From positions 1 to 31,660 of IMG/VR virus record IMGVR_UViG_3300031586_000018: DNA of 31,660 nucleotides; one strand, given 5' to 3'. The notes under the pieces were generated by a model. It did not search any database, was not told where the DNA came from, and worked only from the letters and a program-made list of their open reading frames with translations. The position numbers were made by a program, and so were the translations under genes. The stretch's first letter is position 1. Each line of letters starts with the position of its first letter. The stretch is from a virus. This document shows positions 1-7,744 of this stretch, piece after piece.

Positions 1-1
1 C

Positions 2-262
2 ACCTATACCAAGAAGGACGGGACTGAGACGGTGGAGGAACACTTCGCCCGCCCGGAGTGGCAGGCCGATATGACCCACCTGGAGCGGCAGTATTTCGAC
101 AGGTGGGGTAAGAAAGAGAAGCACGAGTTTACCGGAAAGGATGGTAAGCCGATAGAGGCGGAGATAGATGCAAAAGGAAAACTCCTTGATGCACTCAATA
201 AGTTTGCTGCCGGAGCAGGAGCGGCGGAAGGCGATAAACCGGCTGACACAACAGGAGGCTGA
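2..262 (+). CDS. Terminase small subunit, C-terminal part (partial)
   Basis: The frame is open to the left edge, so only the last 86 or so residues are visible. The segment is hydrophilic and charged, with a TYTKKDG-like stretch followed by EEHFARPEWQADM and an Ala/Gly-rich tail. No DNA-binding domain is in the visible part. The call rests mostly on position: it directly precedes and overlaps the large terminase gene, where the small subunit that recognises phage DNA normally lies. The stop at 260-262 falls inside the large-subunit gene, implying translational coupling. A different small packaging protein cannot be excluded. Confidence 0.55.
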   Translation, partial: TYTKKDGTETVEEHFARPEWQADMTHLERQYFDRWGKKEKHEFTGKDGKPIEAEIDAKGKLLDALNKFAAGAGAAEGDKPADTTGG

Positions 263-1484
263 GGCTCTCCTTTACGACTGGGAAGCCTGGGCCCGGCCGA
301 ACCAGCTGCCACCGGCCTGGGCCTGGTACATCTGGCTTATCCTCAGCGGGCGGGGCTTCGGGAAGACCCGCACCGGTAACGAGCTGGTTATCAGGTGGGC
401 CAGGGAAGGCTATAACCCCATAGCTCTGATAGGCCAGACCAAGGCCGATGTCCGAGATACCATCGTCGAGGTCGGCGACAGCTCCATCCTGAAGATAAGC
501 CCGCCCTGGTTCTACCCGGAGTACGAGCCCTCCAAGCGCCGGGTGATCTGGCCGAACGGGGTACTGGGCATTATCTACTCAGGGGATGAGCCGGACCAGC
601 TGCGCGGCCCGCAGCACGCCAAAGCCCTCGTGGATGAAATCTCGAAGTATAAGTACCCGCAGGATACCTGGGACAACCTGATGTTCGGCCTGCGGGTCGG
701 CACCAACCCCCAGGCGGTGGTGGCAACTACCCCCAGGCCCATCAAGCTGATTAAGACACTGCTCAAAGACCCGAAGACAGCTATCACCCGGGGGCACACG
801 ATGGATAACAAGGCCAACCTGGCGCCGTCTTTCCTGAAGTATATCATCGAGAAGTATCAGGGGACACGGCTCGGCCGGCAGGAGCTGGACGGGGAGGTGC
901 TGGACGATAACCCCGATGCCCTCTGGAAGCGAGACAGGATTGACGAGCTGAGGGTCAGGCAGCACCCGGACCTGACCCGGGTCGTGGTGGCCATAGACCC
1001 GGCGGCCTCGGACAGCCCGGAGTCGGCGGAGACGGGCATTATCGTGGCCGGCGTTGCGATGTTCAACGGGCAGTTCCACGGCTATATCCTGGATGATTTA
1101 ACGATAAGGTCTTCCCCCAGCGGCTGGGCGACCGCCGCGGTAACCGGATACTACAAGCACAAGGCCGACCGGATAGTCGGCGAGGTCAATAACGGCGGGG
1201 ACATGGTGGAGCACACGGTCAGGACAGTTGAAAAGAACGCGTCCTATAAAGCCGTCCATGCCAGTCGTGGTAAGGCGGTCCGGGCGGAGCCGGTCAGCGC
1301 CCTCTACGAGCAGGGGCGGGTTCACCACGTCGGGTTCTTTGCCGAACTCGAAGACCAGCTCTGCGAGTGGGTGCCCGGGGGCACCTCGCCGGACCGGCTC
1401 GATGCCCTGGTCTGGGCTCTTACCGAGCTGATGATTGAAGAGTCCAAGCCCCCGAAAGAATTTATGATAGGAGTAGCGGCTTGA
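168..1484 (+). CDS. terL: Terminase large subunit (packaging ATPase/nuclease)
   Basis: This motor protein pumps DNA into the prohead and cuts the concatemer. The N-terminal ATPase shows the adenine-binding-type segment YDWEAWARPNQLPP (about 36-49), a Walker A motif GRGFGKT (61-67) and a Walker B LVDEIS with Asp156-Glu157. The C-terminal RNase H-like nuclease shows AIDPAAS (Asp277), GEVNNGGD and the final SPDRLDALVWAL with its acidic residue. The 438-residue length is normal for the HK97/GTA-like terminase group. The start at 168 follows GGCGGAG; an in-frame ATG at 189 is an alternative. Both overlap the preceding gene, and the end overlaps the portal start by 4 nt (ATGA-type coupling). Confidence 0.95.
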   Translation: MQKENSLMHSISLLPEQERRKAINRLTQQEAEALLYDWEAWARPNQLPPAWAWYIWLILSGRGFGKTRTGNELVIRWAREGYNPIALIGQTKADVRDTIVEVGDSSILKISPPWFYPEYEPSKRRVIWPNGVLGIIYSGDEPDQLRGPQHAKALVDEISKYKYPQDTWDNLMFGLRVGTNPQAVVATTPRPIKLIKTLLKDPKTAITRGHTMDNKANLAPSFLKYIIEKYQGTRLGRQELDGEVLDDNPDALWKRDRIDELRVRQHPDLTRVVVAIDPAASDSPESAETGIIVAGVAMFNGQFHGYILDDLTIRSSPSGWATAAVTGYYKHKADRIVGEVNNGGDMVEHTVRTVEKNASYKAVHASRGKAVRAEPVSALYEQGRVHHVGFFAELEDQLCEWVPGGTSPDRLDALVWALTELMIEESKPPKEFMIGVAA

Positions 1485-3490
1485 TGTTAAATGAGCTTAG
1501 AAGCAGGATAGCCATAGCCCTTCTCCCGAAGAAAAACGGAGAGAAGGCAGTCAACACCGCGGCCTTGAATCCCTTCCAGATTCTCTCCCTGCAGTATGCC
1601 AGCGTCCCGGTCTATACCGATATGACGGTGAGGAAGGCAACCCGCGAGGGCTATAAAATCAGCGTCTATGTCTACCGCGCCGTGAGGACGATTATCCAGG
1701 CGTCCTCGGCCATTCCCTGGGTCATCCTGGACAGCAAAGGGGAGATAATAGAAGGGCACCCGCTGGCGAAGGTGCTACGGAAACCCAACCCGGAGTTCTC
1801 GGGGCAGGACCTGATGGAGTTCCTCGTCGCCCACCTCGAGCTGACGGGGAATGCCCTCTGGCAGCCGATAATCGTGGGAAAGCAGGTCAAGGAGATCTGG
1901 ACGGTGATGCCCGACCTGGTGCAACCCATCCCCTCGGATGTCCCCGGTGAATGGCTGAAGGGTTGGCAGGTGACCAGCGCCGGAGGCGGCCAGCAGGTGG
2001 TACCCCCGGGCCAGTTCGTCCACTTCATGATGGTCGACCCTGGCAACCCGTATTGGGGCATGGGGCCGCTGCAGGCAGCCGCCCGGACCATCGACACGGA
2101 CAACGAGGCCCAGGATACCCAGAAGATTTCAATGCAGAATAGAGGTGTCACCGACGGGGTCTTCACGCATGAGACTCCGCTGTCGCAGGAGCAGTTCGAG
2201 GAGGCACGCCGGCAAATAAAGGAATACTTCCTGGCTAAGAGCAGGAGACGCGAGCCCTGGGTGCTGGGCGCCGGGGCCAAGTGGAACCAGATGTCCCTGA
2301 CCGCTATCGAGATGGACTATATCGCCTCCAGACTCTCCGGGAAGCGTGACATAGCCGGGGCGTTCGGGATAAGCCCGATATTCCTCGGAGATTTAGAACA
2401 ATCGTCCTATAACAATATGATGGAGGCTCGCAAGGCTCTCTATGAAGACGTTGTCATCCCGCTGCTCGACGATATAAAGTCGACGCTCAATCTCAGGCTG
2501 GCCCCGATGTACGGGGACATTACGATTTCGTATGATACCTCCAAGGTGGCCGCCCTCCGTGAAGACTTTTCCAAGAAGGTGGAGCAGGCCAAGAACTTGT
2601 GGGCGATGGGGGTCCCTTTCGACCAGATAAACGAGAGGCTGGAGATGGGCTTCAACGAGTTTACCGGCTGGGACAGAGGCTATTTGCCCCTGACCCTCTT
2701 GCCGGCCGGAGTTCCTACGAAGGCAGGAGTCAAGGCCGCCGACCTGGAGACAGAAGAGGCCAAGGCCGCTCAGTGGAAGAGAATAGACCGCCGGCGCGTC
2801 GCCTGGTGGGGAGTGGTCAGCGGGAAGGTCATCCCGCTCTATGAGGCCGAGGCCAAGGCGATAGAGAAGGCGCTGAAGGGCATCAAGGCCCAGGCCGACC
2901 TGGAGAAGGTCATCAACGGGGCTATCGATAGCATGGCGCCGGAGTGGGAGAAGATGATGACCGCTATCCTGGGCGCTCTTATCGAGGACTTCGGGGCCGT
3001 AATCGCTGAGGACTTCGGCGGGAAGTCGGCCGGCGGTGGAGAGGCGAAGTGGACATTTGACCCCATGAGCCTGGCTGCCGTGGCCTGGATGAAGAAGAAC
3101 GGCGCCGCCGACGTGAAGAGCATCCTGGATACTGATAAGGCCGAGATGAGGGCCGTCCTGGTGGCCGGGCAGGAAGAGGGCTTGAGCACCGTGCAAATCG
3201 GCCGTAATATGCGGCAGTTCTATTCAGACCGGTCGCCGTATAAAGCGATGAGGGTCGCACGCACGGAGACATCTCATGCTGCTGGCTTCGGGCAGCGTGA
3301 AGCTGCCAAGCAAAGTGGCGTGGTAAAGAGAAAGCAATTTATCACGAGCAGAGACGACCGTGTGAGAGATGAGCATGCTGCTATGGATGGTGAAACAGTA
3401 GATTTTAACGAGCCTTATTCCGATGGTTCTATGTATCCTGGCGAAAACAGCATTAACTGTAGATGTGTGGAAGGGTATTTGACTAGATAA
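1481..3490 (+). CDS. Portal protein fused to MuF-like head protein
   Basis: Residues 1 to about 420 are an HK97-type portal: a conserved VYRAVRTIIQASSAIPWVI segment, then HPLAKVLRKPNPEFSGQDLM, and a core ending in the region that binds FGISPIFLGD. The portal forms the dodecameric DNA channel at the capsid vertex. The C-terminal 120 or so residues are a Mu gp30/SPP1 gp7-like (MuF) domain with the signature ARTETSHAAG, DDRVRDEHAAMDG and the terminal NSINCRC motif. The two functions are usually separate adjacent genes; here a helical linker joins them and no stop intervenes. At 669 residues the length equals the two proteins together. Each part is a confident match, and the fusion is directly visible. 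Confidence 0.9.
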   Translation: MMLNELRSRIAIALLPKKNGEKAVNTAALNPFQILSLQYASVPVYTDMTVRKATREGYKISVYVYRAVRTIIQASSAIPWVILDSKGEIIEGHPLAKVLRKPNPEFSGQDLMEFLVAHLELTGNALWQPIIVGKQVKEIWTVMPDLVQPIPSDVPGEWLKGWQVTSAGGGQQVVPPGQFVHFMMVDPGNPYWGMGPLQAAARTIDTDNEAQDTQKISMQNRGVTDGVFTHETPLSQEQFEEARRQIKEYFLAKSRRREPWVLGAGAKWNQMSLTAIEMDYIASRLSGKRDIAGAFGISPIFLGDLEQSSYNNMMEARKALYEDVVIPLLDDIKSTLNLRLAPMYGDITISYDTSKVAALREDFSKKVEQAKNLWAMGVPFDQINERLEMGFNEFTGWDRGYLPLTLLPAGVPTKAGVKAADLETEEAKAAQWKRIDRRRVAWWGVVSGKVIPLYEAEAKAIEKALKGIKAQADLEKVINGAIDSMAPEWEKMMTAILGALIEDFGAVIAEDFGGKSAGGGEAKWTFDPMSLAAVAWMKKNGAADVKSILDTDKAEMRAVLVAGQEEGLSTVQIGRNMRQFYSDRSPYKAMRVARTETSHAAGFGQREAAKQSGVVKRKQFITSRDDRVRDEHAAMDGETVDFNEPYSDGSMYPGENSINCRCVEGYLTR

Positions 3491-3510
3491 TTTAACAGGG
3501 AGATAGCGCA

Positions 3511-3753
3511 ATGCAAAATGGCTTATTTGAGAAGATGATAGACGAGGCTGCCGAGGAAGTCGCCAACAAAGGCTGGAAGGGGGCCGACCAGAATGCCGTG
3601 ACCCTAGCAGCGTTCGGCCTATTATATAAGCTGGTCAGTAACAGGATGCACAGTATCTCAAAGCCCTTCTGGTGGGCGGCCGGGGTTATCGGAGCCGGCG
3701 TCCTCTGGTACATAGTGAGCAACCTGATTGGCATGGTAACAGGCAACGGTTAA
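3511..3753 (+). CDS. Small single-span membrane protein in head operon
   Basis: This 80-residue protein has a charged amphipathic N-terminus (EKMIDEAAEEVANKGWKG) and one C-terminal membrane segment, roughly residues 52-74 (WWAAGVIGAGVLWYIVSNLI). It has a good ribosome site (AGGGAGA) and sits between portal and protease. I do not recognise the family. A membrane protein in this place could be an assembly factor that docks portals to the membrane or an accessory lysis/exclusion factor; the sequence does not decide between these. Confidence 0.65.
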   Translation: MQNGLFEKMIDEAAEEVANKGWKGADQNAVTLAAFGLLYKLVSNRMHSISKPFWWAAGVIGAGVLWYIVSNLIGMVTGNG

Positions 3754-3771
3754 CTGAAAAGGGAGGTCAAA

Positions 3772-5007
3772 ATGAAACCGGAACACAAGACAGTCAGCTT
3801 TGAAATTAAGGAAGTCGACGAGGAGACGGGGGTTTTCACGGGCTACGCAGCTACCTTCTCGAAAAAGCCCGACTCATACGGCGATATTATCGAGCCCGGC
3901 GCGTTCGCCAAGACTCTCAAGGAAATGGGCAATCGGGTAAAAATCCTCTGGAATCACAACACCCTGGAGCCGATTGGAAAGCCCGAGGAGCTGCTGGAGG
4001 ATGATAAAGGCCTGTTCTTTAAGGGCAAGCTGAGCCTCGGTGTCCAGCGCGCCAGGGAAGTCCTGAGCCTTATGAAAGACGGCGTCATCACCGAGATGTC
4101 TTTCGGTTACGATACCATGAGGGAATCGTGGCAGGACGGCACCCGGCATCTGCAGGAAATGAGGCTGTGGGACGTGTCGCCGGTCACCTTTGCCGCCAAC
4201 CCCGAGGCGGTCGTGCTGAGCGTCAAGAAGGCAACGACCTTCGCCGATTTACCCCTGGCGGATCGTGAGGACGAGTGGGATGCCACCGCTGCGGAGAAAA
4301 GGGTCCGCGCCTGGGCCGGCGGAGAGGATAATCTAAACTGGAATAAATACCGCCAGGCCTTCTACTGGTACGACGGGGAGAGCCCCGAGCTGTTCGGGAG
4401 CTACAAGCTGGGCTTCGCCGACGTGGCGGGGAGCCGGCTCACTGCCATCCCGCGGGGGATCTTCGCCGTGGCCGCGGTGATAATGGGCGCCCGGGGAGGA
4501 GTCCAGATCCCAGACGAGGAGATGTCGGCGGTGAAAGCCCACGTCGAGAAATATTACGCCAAGATGCGGAAGGAATTTGACGACGAGGAGATAATCGCCC
4601 CGTGGAATAAGGCCGAAACTTTTAACTGCGAATGTGTCGATTGTGGGCACGAGCTCATATCTGAGAAGCACTGCAGCGATACTAAATGCCCGGAATGTGG
4701 AGGTGAGATGAGAAGGGCTGAACGCCCTGGCCCAGGAAAGGAAAAATCAGGGCGTGTCTTGAGCGCCACGAACCTGGCGAAAGTCCAGGCGGCGCTCGCT
4801 GCTCTCCAGGCACTTCTCGAGGCTGCTATAAGTGAGTCAGAGCCGGAGAAATCCACTCAGCTCGCGGAAGCTACCAAGGAAGCCGCGGAACTGGAGATTA
4901 TAGTGGCGAGTCTCAAGGCCGAGAACGACGGCTTCGATGTGAAGGAAGCCGAGAGGCGCATCGAGGCTATACTCGAAACCATCAACAAAAAACAGGAGGT
5001 AAAATAA
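3772..5007 (+). CDS. HK97-family prohead protease with extended C-terminus
   Basis: The first 150 residues are the U35 prohead protease that trims capsid and scaffold during head maturation. The core reads TGVFTGYAATF, DSYGDIIEPGAF, the catalytic His62 in WNHN, the nucleophile Ser110 in EMSFGYD, and the DVSPVTFAANPEA finish. A second domain (about 160-270, WDATAAEKRVRAWAGG to VEKYYAKM) is one often attached to such proteases. A zinc ribbon follows (about 283-312: CECVDC and CPECGG), then an Ala/Glu-rich coiled coil that may serve as scaffold or delta domain. At 411 residues it is about twice the length of a minimal protease. The 3' end is part of a 77-bp tandem duplication. Confidence 0.92.
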   Translation: MKPEHKTVSFEIKEVDEETGVFTGYAATFSKKPDSYGDIIEPGAFAKTLKEMGNRVKILWNHNTLEPIGKPEELLEDDKGLFFKGKLSLGVQRAREVLSLMKDGVITEMSFGYDTMRESWQDGTRHLQEMRLWDVSPVTFAANPEAVVLSVKKATTFADLPLADREDEWDATAAEKRVRAWAGGEDNLNWNKYRQAFYWYDGESPELFGSYKLGFADVAGSRLTAIPRGIFAVAAVIMGARGGVQIPDEEMSAVKAHVEKYYAKMRKEFDDEEIIAPWNKAETFNCECVDCGHELISEKHCSDTKCPECGGEMRRAERPGPGKEKSGRVLSATNLAKVQAALAALQALLEAAISESEPEKSTQLAEATKEAAELEIIVASLKAENDGFDVKEAERRIEAILETINKKQEVK

Positions 5008-5103
5008 CCATGGAAGCAAAGGAAGCCGAGAGGCGCATCGAGGCTATACTCGAAACCATCAACAAAAAACAGGAGGTAAAATAACCATGGAAGCAAAGGA
5101 AGC
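4942..5103 (+). repeat. 77-bp-period tandem duplication at protease/capsid junction
   Basis: Positions 4942-5026 and 5019-5103 are identical over 85 bp, offset by 77 bp. The unit contains the end of the protease gene, its TAA stop, the AGGAGGT ribosome site and the ATG with the first codons of the capsid gene. Because 77 is not a multiple of three, the two copies lie in different frames. The perfect identity suggests a recent event or an assembly error. Confidence 0.95.
5010..5084 (+). CDS. 24-codon mini-ORF created by the duplication
   Basis: The first copy of the capsid start site (ribosome site at 4994-5000, ATG at 5010) opens a 24-residue peptide beginning MEAKEAERRIEAILE and ending at TAA 5082-5084, just before the true capsid ATG at 5087. 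It is a hybrid: the first six codons match the capsid start and the rest repeats the protease C-terminus. It probably has no structural function, but ribosomes finishing it could re-initiate at the capsid gene. Confidence 0.35.
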   Translation: MEAKEAERRIEAILETINKKQEVK

Positions 5104-6286
5104 AAAAGAACTTGCTGACCTGGTTCAGAGTGCAGTGGATGAGCTGCACAAGGCTGTAGAGCGCCAGGACGCTGAGATTAAGAAACTCGGCGAGCCTACG
5201 GCCGAAACAACGGCGACTATTGATAAGCTCAATACCCGGATAGATGAGTTGGAGGTCAAACTCCAGCGCCAGACTATCCCGGCAACGGGCAGCCAGGCAC
5301 CCGAGTCCGAGGAAGCCAAGGCGCGCACCGCAGCCTTCTACAAATTCGTGAGGCAGGGTGAAGCGGGTTTAACCCCGGACGAGAGGAAGGCCCTCGTCGA
5401 AGATGCCACCGGCCAGTATCTCGTGACCCCTGAGCTCGAGTCCGAGATTGAGCGCACCCTCCCCAAAATAACCGTTATCCGCCCCCTGGCAACAGTGAGG
5501 CCAATCAGCAAGGACCGGCTCAAGCTTCGCAGCCTGAGTGAGGTCACTGTCGGCTGGGGTAAACTGGAAACCGGGGAAGAACCCACCGAGGGCGGAGGGG
5601 TACCGGGAGCGCCGACCTACCAGTACGCGGAAGACCTCTACGGTCTGGCCAAGATCGGCGAGGACGAGCTGGCGGACAGTGACGTCAACCTTCAGGCCAT
5701 CCTGGCCGGTTCGTTCACCAGGGCAATAGGCGAGGCTGAAGACGCAGCATTTGTAGTCGGTCGCGGTCACACTACTTACGAGGAGCCGGAGGGCATCACC
5801 ACGAACGCCACCCTGACAGGTGCCACCATTACCACGACCGCAGCCGGTGCCATCACCATCGAAAAATTCCTGGAGATGGTCTACACCTGCCCGGCCCAGC
5901 ACCGCAAGAATGGGGTTTTCATCTGGAATTCCCTTACCGAACTGGCCGCAAGGCAGCTGAGAGGAGATGGCGGAGGCGGAGCCGGCACCGGGCCTTTCCT
6001 GTGGCAGCCGAGCATTGCCTCAGGCAAGCCCAACACCTTCGTGGGTTATCCCGCTTACTGCCAGGATGACATGGAGTCTCTGGCCGGGGCGGCCCAGGTC
6101 ATCGCCATCTTTGGCGACCTCAAGGCTGGCTACCGGATAATCGACCGCCAGGGCATCACCCTCCAGCGGCTCTCCGAGCTGTACTCCGAAGCAGGCCTGG
6201 TGGGCTTCAAGGTCCACAAGAGGGTCGGCGGCGGGGTGATAAAGCCTGCCAACAAAGCGCTGGTCCTTCTGACCGAGCACGCCTAG
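5087..6286 (+). CDS. Major capsid protein, HK97 fold
   Basis: This is the main shell protein, 399 residues, a normal length. Residues 1 to about 75 form a charged coiled coil like the HK97 delta domain, which acts as internal scaffold and is removed by the prohead protease just upstream. The mature part begins after a flexible Ser/Ala/Pro-rich linker (ATGSQAPESEEA). It contains the typical segments GQYLVTPELESEIER, ITVIRPLATVRPISKD (N-arm and E-loop region), EDLYGLAKIGEDELADS, and a C-terminal A-domain/P-domain stretch with FVGYPAYCQDDM and GDLKAGYRIIDRQGITLQRL. The cleavage site itself is not certain from sequence. Confidence 0.93.
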   Translation: MEAKEAKELADLVQSAVDELHKAVERQDAEIKKLGEPTAETTATIDKLNTRIDELEVKLQRQTIPATGSQAPESEEAKARTAAFYKFVRQGEAGLTPDERKALVEDATGQYLVTPELESEIERTLPKITVIRPLATVRPISKDRLKLRSLSEVTVGWGKLETGEEPTEGGGVPGAPTYQYAEDLYGLAKIGEDELADSDVNLQAILAGSFTRAIGEAEDAAFVVGRGHTTYEEPEGITTNATLTGATITTTAAGAITIEKFLEMVYTCPAQHRKNGVFIWNSLTELAARQLRGDGGGGAGTGPFLWQPSIASGKPNTFVGYPAYCQDDMESLAGAAQVIAIFGDLKAGYRIIDRQGITLQRLSELYSEAGLVGFKVHKRVGGGVIKPANKALVLLTEHA

Positions 6287-6313
6287 CGATAGGTGAAGCG
6301 AATAGAGAGTAAA

Positions 6314-6340
6314 CGGGGGGAGGTGAAATTCCTCCCCCCG
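6314..6340 (+). other. Strong hairpin 3' of the capsid gene
   Basis: A perfect 10-bp GC stem (CGGGGGGAGG with CCTCCCCCCG) closes a 7-nt loop. No T run follows, so a classical terminator is unlikely. Its place 28 nt after the capsid stop suggests an mRNA-stabilising or processing element for the most highly expressed transcript, or a partial attenuator. Confidence 0.6.
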
Positions 6341-6362
6341 AATAAATCGAGGAGACAAAGAG

Positions 6363-6758
6363 ATGGCAAATAATCAAAAAGCATTTGACCCGACAGATGC
6401 GGTCATTACGGTTGGTGCCAATACTGCAGGGTCATTCCCCATAGGAATCCAGCTTTTGGGACCCAACGGTAAGGCTCTAACCCATTCCGCCTGCGTATTC
6501 TGTTACCTTGCGAAAGACGCGGCCGGCGCTACCATCTGCGTAGATGCAACAGATACTACTTCTATGGCTGCCGGCTCTGATGGCTTGATGGTCGAGGCCG
6601 CTGGATACGCTACCGCTGTATCAGGGCATTTCGTGAGTGAGGACGATGGAGGCATCGATATCACTGCGATTGTGCTAACCACCAAGACTATGTATCTGGT
6701 CGTAGTGCTGCCTAATGGCAAATTGGTCATTAGTGACATTATGACCTACACAGCATAA
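6363..6758 (+). CDS. Hypothetical capsid-associated protein (decoration candidate)
   Basis: This is a 131-residue protein rich in Ala, Thr, Gly and Val with a predicted all-beta pattern, no charged coiled coil and no membrane segment. It has a clear ribosome site (GGAGACAAAGAG). Decoration or cement proteins often lie directly downstream of the major capsid gene, and the size and composition are compatible. I do not recognise the family, so the role is an inference from position. Confidence 0.6.
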   Translation: MANNQKAFDPTDAVITVGANTAGSFPIGIQLLGPNGKALTHSACVFCYLAKDAAGATICVDATDTTSMAAGSDGLMVEAAGYATAVSGHFVSEDDGGIDITAIVLTTKTMYLVVVLPNGKLVISDIMTYTA

Positions 6759-6796
6759 TAGCCTGCCCTTCAGCAAGGTAGGGTCTCTTTAACCAG

Positions 6797-6836
6797 GGGG
6801 GAGCCCGGCGCTTACTCCTTCCGCTGCGGCTCCCCC
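6797..6836 (+). other. GC-rich hairpin between head genes
   Basis: GGGGGAGCC (6797-6805) pairs with GGCTCCCCC (6828-6836) across a 22-nt loop. No T tract follows. As with the hairpin at 6314, this could stabilise or process mRNA between head genes. Confidence 0.5.
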
Positions 6837-6863
6837 ATTACCAATCAAAAGGAGGATATCGTC

Positions 6864-7091
6864 ATGCGTATCAGAATATTAAAACCCATAGTGTCAATCT
6901 ACGGGGGCTTTAAGCCCGGGACGGTGGTGGATATTCCTAATGAGAACATCGCCGCCAGCTGGTGCAGAACCGGGATAGCAATGCAGGACAAGAGCCTGGA
7001 TGGGGCGAGTGAGAGCAAAGCGGCACCGGCACCGGAAGCCGCCCCGGCACCTGCAAAGCCAAAGACGAAACGAAAACGGAGGAAAACATGA
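6864..7091 (+). CDS. Small hypothetical protein with basic tail
   Basis: The product is 75 residues. The first 45 form a small beta-rich unit (RIRILKPIVSIYGGFKPGTVVDIP), a pattern often seen in phage head-region proteins that cap or decorate. It continues as an Ala/Pro-rich linker and a very basic end (KPKTKRKRRKT). The basic tail could touch nucleic acid or the inner capsid surface; that is inference. The ribosome site is AAGGAGGATATC, and the stop overlaps the next start (ATGA). Confidence 0.6.
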   Translation: MRIRILKPIVSIYGGFKPGTVVDIPNENIAASWCRTGIAMQDKSLDGASESKAAPAPEAAPAPAKPKTKRKRRKT

Positions 7092-7651
7092 TAGGCAAAA
7101 TAAGATTAAAATACCATTCCGGCTGGAGGGTACGCCACTGGCGGAAGGACGAGCACGGCATCTACCGCCTCATCTGGCAGGATATAGCCATAGACCGGAA
7201 TATCCTGCATGACGCTGGGGAAATCGCCATCCTGTCGGCCTTCTTCGCCACGGGTATGACTAACTACGGCGCTCCCCCGGCCAGTCTCTACCTCGGCCTG
7301 GATAAGCGAGCATCGCTGGCCGAAGCCGATACCCTGGCCACCCTGGACGAACTCGACAAATCAGGCTATGAGCGCAAGGCGCTATCTTCTGCCGGCACTG
7401 GCGCCAGCGGGCAGGACTTCTATATCAACCAGCCCGCAGCCTACTACAGGGCGGATAGCGCAGAGGTGGAGTGGACGGCGGGGGAGAACTGGGTGGATGC
7501 GGTCAAGAACATCTTTTTGTGCACCGATTCGGTTGCAGTGGAGGACGGGGACGGTGACCACCTCATTTCCAGCCTCGCCCTGACCGCTAACCGCACCTTA
7601 CTGAGCGGGGACAAGCTGGACGGGTCTGTGTATATCGGCCTATCGGAGTGA
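7088..7651 (+). CDS. Hypothetical phage structural protein
   Basis: This 187-residue protein begins with a basic segment (KYHSGWRVRHWRKD) and then has a beta-rich body (ASLYLGLDKRASLAEADTL to DGSVYIGLSE). Similar proteins occur as virion-associated or tail-fibre-like proteins in phages of poorly cultured bacteria, but I cannot name a family. It is translationally coupled to the previous gene by a 4-nt overlap. The body has internal similarity in style (GxYIGLS) to the 19179 protein, which also starts with a basic segment and reports a property of a surface domain. Confidence 0.6.
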   Translation: MIGKIRLKYHSGWRVRHWRKDEHGIYRLIWQDIAIDRNILHDAGEIAILSAFFATGMTNYGAPPASLYLGLDKRASLAEADTLATLDELDKSGYERKALSSAGTGASGQDFYINQPAAYYRADSAEVEWTAGENWVDAVKNIFLCTDSVAVEDGDGDHLISSLALTANRTLLSGDKLDGSVYIGLSE

Positions 7652-7654
7652 TAG

Positions 7655-7744
7655 ATGGCCTACGCTGTAATAGAAAAGTCTGGCTGCGGTATACATAAGG
7701 ACAGGGTTAAACTGCGCCTTGACTGCTATTTAGGAGTAATTTAG
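7655..7744 (+). CDS. 29-residue small ORF
   Basis: An ATG 4 nt after the preceding stop opens a 29-codon frame (MAYAVIEKSGCG to DCYLGVI) that stops immediately before the next ATG at 7745. The perfect stop-start fit suggests coupling, and the upstream sequence TCGGAGTGATAG offers a plausible ribosome site. It may be a genuine microprotein or the remnant of a longer gene. Confidence 0.45.
   Translation: MAYAVIEKSGCGIHKDRVKLRLDCYLGVI

Noticed and set aside
32-262. Short ORF beginning at ATG-like codon 32
   Set aside because: It is the end of a reading frame that runs off the left edge, so it was listed as a partial CDS and not as a complete small gene.
2393-3196. 267-codon minus-strand frame inside the portal gene
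   Set aside because: Antisense to a well-supported gene, without a ribosome site or recognisable protein content.
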